Positions 17,206 through 25,546 of a stretch of DNA of 64,000 bases are shown one piece after another. Origin of the DNA: Thiosocius sp963759055 (lineage in GTDB: Bacteria; Pseudomonadota; Gammaproteobacteria; Chromatiales; Chromatiaceae); assembly GCA_963759055.1 (NCBI GenBank), contig CAVWYD010000032.1, positions 131,231-195,230 of the forward strand, written 5' to 3'. The position numbers and the translations under genes were made by a program. Each line of letters opens with the position of its first letter. Position 1 is the first letter of the stretch. The notes under the pieces were generated by a model that was not told the DNA's origin, did not search any database, and worked only from the letters and a program-made list of their open reading frames with translations.

Positions 17206-17913
17206 TCAGATCCGGAAGCCGCCATAGCGTTTGCGAATGCGATAGTCGATCAACGCCACGCCCATGCCAAAACCCAGCACCGTGGCCCCCAGACCGATGA
17301 TCCAGATTAAGTATTGATCGAGGAATCCTCGTTCCTCATCTGACTCGATCTGACCCAACGCCACCCCCTGGGCATCGGCCAACAGTTGCAGCGCCTGCTG
17401 GACCTGGCCCCGTAATTCCTGCAACTGTCGCTGCGCCGCGGCGGCCACCGGTTGATCCGCCACTCGTTGTTCGAGCTCGGCGACGCGAGACTCGGCCACG
17501 CTTAGCGATTGCTGCAACTGCGCCTCACGTGCGCTCGGCGGCGGCACGGACGCAACCGCCACGGGCTCACCATCGTTTGCCTGCTTTTCCCGTAACGCAG
17601 CGAGTTGCATGCCCATTTGACGCAGGCGTGCCTGCGTTTCCAGCAATATTGCCTTGGCCGGCTTTTCATCGGTAACGTATTCAGCCTCCACCCAACCCTT
17701 CCTGTCATCGGCCATTCTGACCTCGGCAAACTTGCCCTCGCGACGCAGTACCTCGACCGGGGTACCACTGGATAACAGATGCAGGGGCGTACCCCGGGCC
17801 CCGGGCTCGGCATACAGGCCCACGACGAGTTTATCGGTGATGTGCGCAGCGCCGGAGAGGCTGGTGTGCGTCAGGGCCAACAAGGCGAGAAAGATTAAGC
17901 TGAGAAAAGACAT
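17206..17913 (-). CDS. SH3-domain / coiled-coil membrane protein (TIGR04211 type, YgiM-like)
   Basis: 235 residues. A signal peptide (about 1-22) precedes a bacterial SH3 domain (LYAEPGARGTPLHLLSSGTPVEVLRREGKFAEVRM up to GWVEAEYV), a glutamine-rich coiled coil (about 80-195) and a C-terminal transmembrane helix (IWIIGLGATVLGFGMGVALIDY) ending in a basic tail. This is the layout of E. coli YgiM, an inner-membrane protein with the SH3 and coiled coil in the periplasm; function unknown, perhaps cell-envelope related. The element B end lies 10 bp past its stop. Confidence 0.85.
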   Translation of the reverse strand: MSFLSLIFLALLALTHTSLSGAAHITDKLVVGLYAEPGARGTPLHLLSSGTPVEVLRREGKFAEVRMADDRKGWVEAEYVTDEKPAKAILLETQARLRQMGMQLAALREKQANDGEPVAVASVPPPSAREAQLQQSLSVAESRVAELEQRVADQPVAAAAQRQLQELRGQVQQALQLLADAQGVALGQIESDEERGFLDQYLIWIIGLGATVLGFGMGVALIDYRIRKRYGGFRI

Positions 17914-18025
17914 GACGACTCGATCGGCTTGGGTGATGGTCGCATTCTAAATGCTTGAACGTCAAAGCCGAAAACTGTCTGCAGCGCAGGCTTCACCTGT
18001 CGATCGGCTCTGGTCACAGCACGAG

Positions 18026-18194
18026 CTATAGGGGACCTCTAACAATTCACGATCAGCCGTCTTGGCGCCAAAAAATCTCGGCTCTGCGTTGCGAATCTTC
18101 GCAATAGCCAGCTATTACGCGCGATTCGCGCCTTGATCCGAGCCTTTTTGATCACCAATCTGATCTGTCCGGAATTATTAGAGGTCCCCTATAG
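18026..18194. repeat. MITE-like element with perfect 17-bp terminal inverted repeats (element C)
   Basis: CTATAGGGGACCTCTAA at 18026-18042 is exactly complemented at 18178-18194; length 169 bp. The centre carries an AATAGCCAGCTATT hairpin near 18105, like the ATAGC/GCTAT hairpin inside element A, and the flanking GATTCGC/GCGAATC segments are also mirrored. Its right end reaches into the 3' end of the UPF0149 gene and provides the TAG stop codon. It occupies most of the gap between that gene and the SH3-domain gene. Confidence 0.75.
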
Positions 18195-18740
18195 TCGCCC
18201 CTGCCACCACTGAAAAAGTCCGACCGCCGCCTCACCCAACTGACCGACCGTTTCGCGATGGGCCGCCTCGTTCGGTGGATCGAACCACTGATCCTGCTCG
18301 TACATCAGAAAAGACAATACCGGCGCGAGCAGGCCGGTGGCCTGCTCATCGGCGATCAAACGATCGCGCTGCTCCTCACCCAGAAAATCCATACCCGCCA
18401 CATAGCCCTGACACCAGCCATAGGGTAGCGGCAGGGTACTGCCGTCGTCGCGCGGCATCTGCAGGATGAGCGGGCCATATTCCGCGCTGCGCAGGTCGTC
18501 GAGGAGCTGGTCACGAAACCGATCGAGCAGACGACGCAGCTTTTCTTCCCCGGCCAGGCTGCCCAAAACGCGCTCGAGCAGTGCCTGGTCCTGATCCTCG
18601 CACCTGGCGGCAGCCGCCGTCAGAAAGCCGTGCGCCACGTCCAGCGGCATACAGCCGGCTGTCTCCATCTGCCCGACCAACCGGGTCTGCAGATAATCCA
18701 GCTCCTCAGGGTCCAGGGCGCCCGCCTCATCGCCCTTCAT
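18189..18740 (-). CDS. UPF0149 (YgfB/YecA-like) family protein
   Basis: 183 residues, helical and acidic, with the family patterns LDVAHGFLTAAAA near the N-terminus and LPYGWCQGYVAGMDFL in the middle. UPF0149 proteins are cytoplasmic and small; their function is poorly known. The start codon overlaps the prlC stop by one base (TGATG), so it is the second gene of a prlC operon. The final leucine and stop codon are contributed by the terminal repeat of element C, so the native C-terminus may have been slightly altered by the insertion. Confidence 0.85.
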   Translation of the reverse strand: MKGDEAGALDPEELDYLQTRLVGQMETAGCMPLDVAHGFLTAAAARCEDQDQALLERVLGSLAGEEKLRRLLDRFRDQLLDDLRSAEYGPLILQMPRDDGSTLPLPYGWCQGYVAGMDFLGEEQRDRLIADEQATGLLAPVLSFLMYEQDQWFDPPNEAAHRETVGQLGEAAVGLFQWWQGRL

Positions 18741-20773
18741 CAGGCTGCAATTCCCGTGTGGCGCAACAGGGCATCGATCTGCGGCTCACGCCCCCGGAAA
18801 GCAACGAACAGGTCCATTGCGTCCCCGGAGCCACCCTTTTCGAGAATATTGTGCAGAAAAGACTGACCGGTGGCCTGATCGAACACGCCTTTTTCCTCGA
18901 ACAGGGCAAAGGCGTCGGCCGACAATACCTCGGCCCATTTGTAACTGTAGTATCCCGCCGCGTAACCACCCGCGAAGATATGTGAGAAAGCGTGTGCAAA
19001 CCGAGCCCAGGCCGGTGGTTTGATCACCGCGACCTCGTCACGCACCTCGCGAAGGATCTCGTAGATTCGCCCGCCCCGCGCCGGATCGAATTCACGGTGT
19101 ATTCGGAAATCGAACAGCGAAAATTCCAGCTGACGCACCATCATCATCCCCGACTGGAAATTCTTCGCCGCCAGCATCCGTTGATACAGCTCATCGGGGA
19201 TGCGTACGCCAGTCTCGTAGTGCGCCGCGAACAGGTCCAGCGCCTCCCGCTCCCAACAAAAGTTCTCCATGAACTGCGAGGGCAATTCCACCGCATCCCA
19301 GGCGACGCCATTGATCCCGGAGACCGCGCTATAGTCAACCCGCGTCAGCATATGGTGCAGGCCATGGCCGAATTCGTGGAACAGTGTCTCGACCTCGTCA
19401 TGGGTGAGCAACGCGGGCTTGTCGCCGACGGGTGGCGTGAAATTGCAGACCATGTAGGCGACGGGTATCTGCTCCACGCGTTCCGTTCTCATACGCGACT
19501 GGCAGGTGTCCATCCAGGCCCCGCCACGCTTGTTCTGGCGCGCATAAAGATCGAAATAGAACTGTCCGCGCAGGCTGCCGTCATGGTCGCGGATCTCGTA
19601 GAACCTGACATCCGGGTGCCAGCTGTCGATGCCTTCCACCTCTTGGAAACTCACCCCATACAGCCTGCCGACCACCTCGAACATTCCGGGTACGACGCGG
19701 GTGGCCGGAAAGTACGGCTTTACCTCTTCCTGGGTGATGCTGTAACGCTGCTGGCGCAGCTTTTCGCTGTAGTAGGCGATATCCCAGGGTTCCAGCTCGG
19801 CAACGGCATGCTCTTCCGCCGCAAATGTCTTGAGCTCTTCGAGTTCGTGCTCGGCCTGCTCCTTCGACCTCGCTGCGAGATCATGCAGGAACTGCAGCAC
19901 CTCTTCGGTCGAGCGCGCCATCTTGCGCACCAGCGAACACTCCGCGAAATTGGCGAATCCCAGCAGCTGCGCCTGCTCGTGCCTTAGTGCCAGAATACGG
20001 TCCATGTTCTCGCTGTTGTCGTACTCGCCGGCATTCGGTCCCTTGTCACTGGCGCGCGTCTGGTAGGCCTCGTAAAGTTCGCGCCGCAGTACCGGGTCGT
20101 CTGCATAAGTCATCACCGGAAAGTAAGACGGAAAGTCCAGCGTCAGCAGCCAGCCCTCTTGGCCACGCTGCCCGGCGGTCTGCCTGGCAAGGTCAAGCGC
20201 CGACTGCGGCAGGCCTGCCAACGCCTCGACGTTGTCAACGCATTTGGTCCAGGCATTGGTGGCATCGAGAACATTCTCGGAGAAATTGCTGGTGAGTTGA
20301 GACAGCTCCTGGCTGATCTGCTTGAAACGCTCCTTTTCGGCCGGCGGCAGGTCGACCCCGGACAGATGAAAGTCGCGCAGAGCATTGTCGAGCACCTTGC
20401 GCTGGGCGTCGTCGAGCTGCGGCGACGATGCGGCCACGGCCTTGTACGCAGCGAACAAACGCTCGTTGTGCCCCATCTCCGTGCCATAGTCCGACAGCTT
20501 GGGCAGACAGGCATTGTAGGCCGCGCGCAGCTCTTCGCTGTTGACCACCGCATTCATGTGGGATACCGGCGACCAGACCCGCTCGAGGCGATCTTCCCAC
20601 AGCTCGATCGGCTCAACCAGATTGAGCCAGGTCGGCTCTTTCACGGTGTCGAGCAATTCCGCAATCAGACGCCGGTTTTCAGCCAGCAGATTGTCGATGG
20701 CCGGTTCGGCATGTTCCGGCTTGATACTGGAGAACGCCGGCAGGCCGGTTTGTTCGAGCAGGGGGTTGGTCAT
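18740..20773 (-). CDS. prlC: Oligopeptidase A (M3 zinc metallopeptidase)
   Basis: 677 residues, matching the usual 680. The zinc site HEFGH is at 466-470 within FHEFGHGLHHML, and the C-terminal motif AGYYSYKWAEVLSADAFALF is typical of oligopeptidase A. The enzyme degrades short peptides in the cytoplasm, including signal-peptide fragments. It heads a two-gene operon with the UPF0149 protein. The start is supported by the family N-terminus MTNPLLEQTGLPAFSSI. Confidence 0.95.
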   Translation of the reverse strand: MTNPLLEQTGLPAFSSIKPEHAEPAIDNLLAENRRLIAELLDTVKEPTWLNLVEPIELWEDRLERVWSPVSHMNAVVNSEELRAAYNACLPKLSDYGTEMGHNERLFAAYKAVAASSPQLDDAQRKVLDNALRDFHLSGVDLPPAEKERFKQISQELSQLTSNFSENVLDATNAWTKCVDNVEALAGLPQSALDLARQTAGQRGQEGWLLTLDFPSYFPVMTYADDPVLRRELYEAYQTRASDKGPNAGEYDNSENMDRILALRHEQAQLLGFANFAECSLVRKMARSTEEVLQFLHDLAARSKEQAEHELEELKTFAAEEHAVAELEPWDIAYYSEKLRQQRYSITQEEVKPYFPATRVVPGMFEVVGRLYGVSFQEVEGIDSWHPDVRFYEIRDHDGSLRGQFYFDLYARQNKRGGAWMDTCQSRMRTERVEQIPVAYMVCNFTPPVGDKPALLTHDEVETLFHEFGHGLHHMLTRVDYSAVSGINGVAWDAVELPSQFMENFCWEREALDLFAAHYETGVRIPDELYQRMLAAKNFQSGMMMVRQLEFSLFDFRIHREFDPARGGRIYEILREVRDEVAVIKPPAWARFAHAFSHIFAGGYAAGYYSYKWAEVLSADAFALFEEKGVFDQATGQSFLHNILEKGGSGDAMDLFVAFRGREPQIDALLRHTGIAA

Positions 20774-20875
20774 CTCGAAGACACCCGTTCAGTAATGATT
20801 GACCCGCGCAATTCTGACACGAAGCCGAGCTCTGCGGCAGGCGGGATAACCTCGGCAGAATTGAATGATTGCGTT

Positions 20876-20898
20876 ATTAACCCGCAATTTGCGGGTTA
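20876..20898. terminator. Perfect 11-bp hairpin between two minus-strand genes
   Basis: TTAACCCGCAA and TTGCGGGTTAA are separated by a single base, 35 bp past the stop of the GAF/PAS/GGDEF/EAL gene. There is no uridine run after it on either strand, so a Rho-independent terminator is only one possibility; an operator for prlC is another. Confidence 0.35.
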
Positions 20899-20932
20899 AC
20901 CGGGCACCCGATATGCCAGGTCAATGAAAGGA

Positions 20933-23113
20933 TCAGGAGGGGGCCAGGGTCGGACTGTATAAAAGCAGTACGTTCATCTCATCATAAGGAACCGGGCGAC
21001 CGAACAGATAGCCCTGCACTTCGTCACATCCGGTACCGCGCAGGAAAGCGCTCTGCTCCGAGGTCTCCACACCCTCGGCGACAACCCGCAGGCCAAGGCT
21101 GTGACCCATGGCGATAATCGCGGAAACGATCGCTGCATCGTCCGAGTCGGAAACGACGTCGCGGATGAACGAACGCTCGATCTTCAGTTTCTGCACCGGG
21201 AAACGTTTCAGATAAGCCATCGATGAATTGGCCACTCCGAAATCGTCGATGACCAGGCTGACCCCCATCTCGTGTAGCAACCGCATCTGCTGCTCCGCCC
21301 GGTAGGGTCCTTCCATCACCCAGCTCTCCGTTATCTCGAGTTCCAGACGGTCGCCCGGCAGACCACTGCTCTCCAGTGCGGCCGCGACCGCTCCCTGCAG
21401 ACCCTCTTCACTGAATTGGCGCCCCGAGATATTGACCGACAGGCGTCCAAAATCCAGATCCTGTTCACGCCACTGTTGAGCCTGCCGGCAAGCCTCATTG
21501 AGCACCCAGTTGCCGAGCGGGACGATCAGGCCACTGTCTTCGGCCACCGGGATAAAACGCGAAGGCGGCACCAGATTGCCATCCTCGCCCCGCCAACGGA
21601 CCAGGGCCTCTACGCCGACCAGGCGTCCTGATGCCAGGTCGTACTGCGGCTGGTAACAGAGGCCAAACTCCTCACGATCGAGCGCGCGGCGCATCTGGCG
21701 TGTCAGCAGCAGGCGTTCTTCTGCCCGCTGGTTCATCTCCGGCTCGTAGAAGGCATAGCGATTCTTGCCGCTTTCCTTAGCCCGGTACATGGCGGCGTCG
21801 GCATGTTTGAGCAGAGTCTGTACGTCGCTGCCATCCTCCGGATACATCGCGATACCAATGCTGGTGGTGACCCGGCCTGCCTGACCACTCAGTTCAAAAG
21901 GCTCCGTGATGACCTGCAGCAGCTGATCGCAGATGGTCTGAACGTTGTTGCCCTGATCAACGTCGCCGAGTACCACCGCAAACTCGTCGCCACCAATGCG
22001 TGCAACGATATCCGCCTTGCGCAGGCGCGACGTAAGTCGCACCCCCACCAGGCGCAACACTTCATCGCCCGCACTGTGCCCGTAGGTGTCATTGATCAGT
22101 TTGAAACCATCCAGATCGAGGAACAGCAGCGCCAGGCGGTTGCCGGTGCGGGCGACGCGGTTGATCGCATGCAGCAGACGGTCCTGCAAAAGGATGCGGT
22201 TTGGCAACTCCGTGGTGGCATCATAGTGAGCCAGGCGATGGATGCGTTCGGCCGCAAATTTTTCGGCCGAGATGTCGCTGAATGTACTGACATAGTGCTG
22301 CAACTGCTTGTCGTCGCCCCGGACCGCTACCACGGTACGGTTTTCCGGATATACCTCGCCGTCACGGCGGCGACTCCAGAGCTCACCCATCCAGATGCCG
22401 CCGGCATTAAGGGCCTCCTGCATCTCGGCACGCAAACCGGGTGCATCGCGTCCGGCACTGAGCATACTTTCGCGCCGGCCCAGCACCTCCGGTTCCTCCC
22501 AGCCGGTAATCTTGGTGAAAGCCGCGTTGACCTTGCGGATCCGGTGCTCACAATCCGTGATCATGATGCCCTGCGGACTCTGCTCAAAAACGCTGGCGGC
22601 GAGCAGCAGCCCCTGCTGGGAATGCTGCCTGACGATCTCATGGGCGATACGCTTGGCATAGAGCCCGAGTACCGTATGAAGACGGGGCTCCTTGATCATC
22701 GGCTGGCGAGCGGCCACGACCACCACGCCCAGTTTCTCACCCGAGGCCCCTGTCAGCGCGGCCCCGTAGTACCCATCGACGCCCAGCTCCGCCAGCCACG
22801 TGCACGTCGGATAGGCCAGTGCGGCACCGTTGGGGATTAACACGCGATCGTGGGCAAGTACATCGAGACAGGGTGATCCCGCCAGGTCATATGAGAAATT
22901 CGCAGCCGGTTTGCCCCGCGACCATACCGCCAGGGTACCGATTTTACTGCGTGCATCGTCTTTACAGGTCGCTACAAAAGCGTGCTCCGCGCCGTAAGCC
23001 GACGCCAAAAGTGCCACACAGTCATCGTAAAAACGGCCCGCGCCCCCCGTAGGAAGCGTCGCCAGGGCGGCCACGGCATCCAGGGCACGATCGTCCGTCC
23101 GCTGCCTGGCCAT
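20933..23113 (-). CDS. GAF-PAS-GGDEF-EAL c-di-GMP protein, cytoplasmic
   Basis: 726 residues from the ATG at 23113; a TTG at 23167 would add 18 residues. Residues about 5-165 look like a GAF domain, about 185-300 a PAS domain (FEQSPQGIMITDCEHRIRKVNAAFTKITGW). GGDEF is intact at 374-378 (RIGGDEF) and EAL at 502-504 (VEALVRW), with NISGRQF, LEITES, DDFGVANSS and AEGVET. DDFGVA in place of the usual DDFGTG is a mild departure in the EAL active-site loop. No membrane segment is seen, so the input is intracellular. Both synthesis and hydrolysis of cyclic di-GMP remain possible. Confidence 0.9.
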   Translation of the reverse strand: MARQRTDDRALDAVAALATLPTGGAGRFYDDCVALLASAYGAEHAFVATCKDDARSKIGTLAVWSRGKPAANFSYDLAGSPCLDVLAHDRVLIPNGAALAYPTCTWLAELGVDGYYGAALTGASGEKLGVVVVAARQPMIKEPRLHTVLGLYAKRIAHEIVRQHSQQGLLLAASVFEQSPQGIMITDCEHRIRKVNAAFTKITGWEEPEVLGRRESMLSAGRDAPGLRAEMQEALNAGGIWMGELWSRRRDGEVYPENRTVVAVRGDDKQLQHYVSTFSDISAEKFAAERIHRLAHYDATTELPNRILLQDRLLHAINRVARTGNRLALLFLDLDGFKLINDTYGHSAGDEVLRLVGVRLTSRLRKADIVARIGGDEFAVVLGDVDQGNNVQTICDQLLQVITEPFELSGQAGRVTTSIGIAMYPEDGSDVQTLLKHADAAMYRAKESGKNRYAFYEPEMNQRAEERLLLTRQMRRALDREEFGLCYQPQYDLASGRLVGVEALVRWRGEDGNLVPPSRFIPVAEDSGLIVPLGNWVLNEACRQAQQWREQDLDFGRLSVNISGRQFSEEGLQGAVAAALESSGLPGDRLELEITESWVMEGPYRAEQQMRLLHEMGVSLVIDDFGVANSSMAYLKRFPVQKLKIERSFIRDVVSDSDDAAIVSAIIAMGHSLGLRVVAEGVETSEQSAFLRGTGCDEVQGYLFGRPVPYDEMNVLLLYSPTLAPS

Positions 23114-23304
23114 ATCGCCCGGGGCGCCAAACTCGACCTGAGGATGCCCGGATTTGCTCGGTATCAACTGAATGCGCCGCCTTTCGCTATTTGCCTCATA
23201 TTAGCTGAGCGTCCGCGGGAAAACTTTGAACCGTGTCGAGGCCTGACCAGGGCAACACCAGAAAAGCCGAACGCATCACACACTGCCACCACAGGGGCGG
23301 CAGC

Positions 23305-24261
23305 TCAAAGACGCGTCGACAGCATCAGCAAAGCGGCTCCACCGAGTAATAGAAAAGCCCCGAAGCCCAGACGCATCCGCCAGCGGTAACGCCTTAGCAG
23401 GCCGAACTCCTCCAGGTTGGAAAGCAGAAAAAAACGCCCATCCTTTGGCTTCGACAGGGTGTGCAGCTGGCCGCGTTTCAGATTCTCCGCGTGCTCAAGC
23501 CCCGCCTCACGCCTGGCCGCCTGCCGCGCACGCTCCCACTCGTCGACGTCGATCTTCCCATCGCGGTCGCTGTCGAAACGTTCGCGCAGGGTGTCCGGCC
23601 GCTGTTTCCATTCGCGTAGTACGGCGCCAGTCAGTTCGCGAAGGGTACTGCCCTGATCGCCCGCGCCCAGGGTGCGAAACTGGCCGATGACATAGAGCGG
23701 ATCACCGTCCATGATCACGGCCTCGGTGTGGCGGTAGGGCCCGATGCCGGCGCTAAGGCCATCCAGCACCTTCCCACTGATATCGATCACCGTGTCGGCC
23801 GTCTTGCCCAGGCTCGGTAGTCGCGTATGTATCGCATGCCCCCCCCAGCCGCCCGCATCCGCCGACCAACTGCGCTGGTGCCGCGTTGTTACTTCAGCCC
23901 CCTCGGGGTCGATAACGCAGTCTCCTGTTTCATCCCGCAGGCCAAAAATACCGTCACTGGTGCCGGATTCCACGAGCCGCCAGTCCTTGCCGCTCCGCCG
24001 TTCCACTTTGTAGCGAAACCAACAGCAGGGAGTCCGTGACAGGGGAGCAACGATGGGCTCACCGTCCATCATTCGGGCCAAACCTATGAGCTCGACGTAG
24101 CCCTGGTGTGCGGAGCGAACACGCGCAGTGGGTACATTCTCAATCCGGCGACTGCGGCGCAGACCCGAGAACCCCATCGCCGCGGCGGCAATGGTAAGTA
24201 CCGTGACGAACATGAGAACACCGTCCGGCGCATGCGCCAGCCTGTCAAGCCAGTCGGCCAT
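23305..24261 (-). CDS. GIDE-domain membrane protein with an EF-hand
   Basis: 318 residues. N-terminal helix (about 15-32) and C-terminal helix (about 298-316) frame a domain with PCCWFRYKVERR and IDPEGAEVTT, the pattern of the GIDE domain otherwise known from eukaryotic mitochondrial E3 ligases. No RING domain is present. A calcium-binding EF-hand loop, DSDRDGKIDVDEW, begins at residue 230. The start lies 3 bp after the lemA stop, so the two form an operon. LemA-GIDE pairs are recurrent in bacteria and probably form an envelope-associated complex; function unknown. Confidence 0.8.
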   Translation of the reverse strand: MADWLDRLAHAPDGVLMFVTVLTIAAAAMGFSGLRRSRRIENVPTARVRSAHQGYVELIGLARMMDGEPIVAPLSRTPCCWFRYKVERRSGKDWRLVESGTSDGIFGLRDETGDCVIDPEGAEVTTRHQRSWSADAGGWGGHAIHTRLPSLGKTADTVIDISGKVLDGLSAGIGPYRHTEAVIMDGDPLYVIGQFRTLGAGDQGSTLRELTGAVLREWKQRPDTLRERFDSDRDGKIDVDEWERARQAARREAGLEHAENLKRGQLHTLSKPKDGRFFLLSNLEEFGLLRRYRWRMRLGFGAFLLLGGAALLMLSTRL

Positions 24262-24264
24262 CGT

Positions 24265-24837
24265 CTACTGGAACAGCGCTGCCATGTTGACGTCAGCCTT
24301 CTCCTCGACGGCAAACTCGAGCAGATGCGCAGGCTGGAAGCTGAGCAGACGGGCGACGATAAGGTCTGGAAACTGCTCAATACGGACATTGTTGACGTTG
24401 ACCGAGGCATTGTAGAACTCGCGCCGGTCCGCGATGGCGTTTTCCAGGCCCGTTATGCGGGTCTGAAGGTGCTGGAAGCTCTCATTCGCCTTCAGATCGG
24501 GATAGGCCTCAGCCACTGCGAAAAGGTTTCCAAGCCCCAGCCGCAGAATTCCTTCCGCCTCTCCCACACCGTCGACATCGTGTGCCTCGCGTGCACTGGC
24601 CACCGCGGCACGCGCACGCATCACCTCTTCCAGCGTCTCGCGCTCGTGCTTCATGTATTGCTTGCAGGTCTCTACAAGCTTCGGTAGCTCATCGTGCCGC
24701 TGCTTGAGCAGTACGTCTATATTCGACCAGGCCTGACTGACTGCGTGTTTGAGCCCCACCAAGCCGTTATAGATGACAATGGCGTAACCGGTGATAAATA
24801 CCGCAATCGCAATGAATACCATTGTGCCTACTTCCAT
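24265..24837 (-). CDS. lemA: LemA family protein
   Basis: 190 residues. A single N-terminal membrane helix (about 6-25) precedes the characteristic LemA core: YNGLVGLKHAVSQAWSNIDVLLKQRHDELPKLVE is split over residues 24-57, followed by YMKHERE, AYPDLKANESF, LENAIADRREFYNASVNVNN and FP. LemA proteins display a helical bundle outside the inner membrane; role unknown. The GIDE/EF-hand gene follows after 3 bp. The gene lies 63 bp from the divergent gamma-carbonic anhydrase gene. Confidence 0.92.
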   Translation of the reverse strand: MEVGTMVFIAIAVFITGYAIVIYNGLVGLKHAVSQAWSNIDVLLKQRHDELPKLVETCKQYMKHERETLEEVMRARAAVASAREAHDVDGVGEAEGILRLGLGNLFAVAEAYPDLKANESFQHLQTRITGLENAIADRREFYNASVNVNNVRIEQFPDLIVARLLSFQPAHLLEFAVEEKADVNMAALFQ

Positions 24838-24900
24838 TTTCCAAGCTCCTGATGCCTGTTAACGTATGTCCCGACTATAGCGGCAGCACAGCGGGTTGAC

Positions 24901-25446
24901 ATGAGCCACATACGTTCTTTCGAGAATCACACACCCACGATCGATCCCGAGGCCTGGCTCGATCCAGATTGCCTGGTGATCGGGGACGTCCACATCGGTG
25001 CGCACAGCAGTATCTGGCCCGGCGCAGTGGTGCGTGGCGATATCCATCGTATCCGTATCGGCCGCGAAACCAACATCCAGGATAATTCGGTACTGCACAA
25101 CAGCCACGACGGTCCTTTCATGCCGGGTGGTTCACCGCTGATCATAGGCGACCGGGTGACGGTTGGACACAAGGCCATCCTGCACGGCTGCGAGATCCGG
25201 GGCGACTGTCTGATCGGGATGGGCGCCATCGTAATGGACAAGGCCATCATTGAATCGGGCGTACTGGTCGGCGCAGGCAGCCTGGTCCCGCCGGGAAAGA
25301 CGCTGACCTCAGGATACCTCTACACAGGCTCCCCCGTGCGGCAGGCGCGGCCGCTGACCGATCGGGAGAAAGAGTTTTTCGCCTATTCGGCGGCCTATTA
25401 TGTGAAGGTTGCTCAGCGTCATCGTAACGACTTGGGTCAGCCGTGA
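24901..25446 (+). CDS. Gamma-class carbonic anhydrase-like protein (YrdA type)
   Basis: 181 residues forming a left-handed beta-helix of hexapeptide repeats (VIGDVHIGAHSSIWPGAVVRGD). Zinc-ligand candidates are H90 and H95 in GHKAILHGCEI and H66 or H69 in VLHNSHDG. The C-terminal GYLYTGSPVRQARPL and helix match E. coli YrdA closely. Related proteins hydrate CO2 or bind other small metabolites; many YrdA-like members show little activity, so the enzymatic assignment is tentative. Confidence 0.9.
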   Translation: MSHIRSFENHTPTIDPEAWLDPDCLVIGDVHIGAHSSIWPGAVVRGDIHRIRIGRETNIQDNSVLHNSHDGPFMPGGSPLIIGDRVTVGHKAILHGCEIRGDCLIGMGAIVMDKAIIESGVLVGAGSLVPPGKTLTSGYLYTGSPVRQARPLTDREKEFFAYSAAYYVKVAQRHRNDLGQP

Positions 25447-25546
25447 CTTTATATTGACCCTGGCTTGCTGCTTTGCCGGCAGCAACGAATTACTGGTGGG
25501 CTTTGGTGCGCCTGACGGCGCATCCGCAAAAAACGAACGACCCCGC

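Noticed and set aside
20159..20899. 246-residue plus-strand frame opposite prlC
   Set aside because: Shadow of a high-GC gene; prlC on the minus strand has a complete family sequence.
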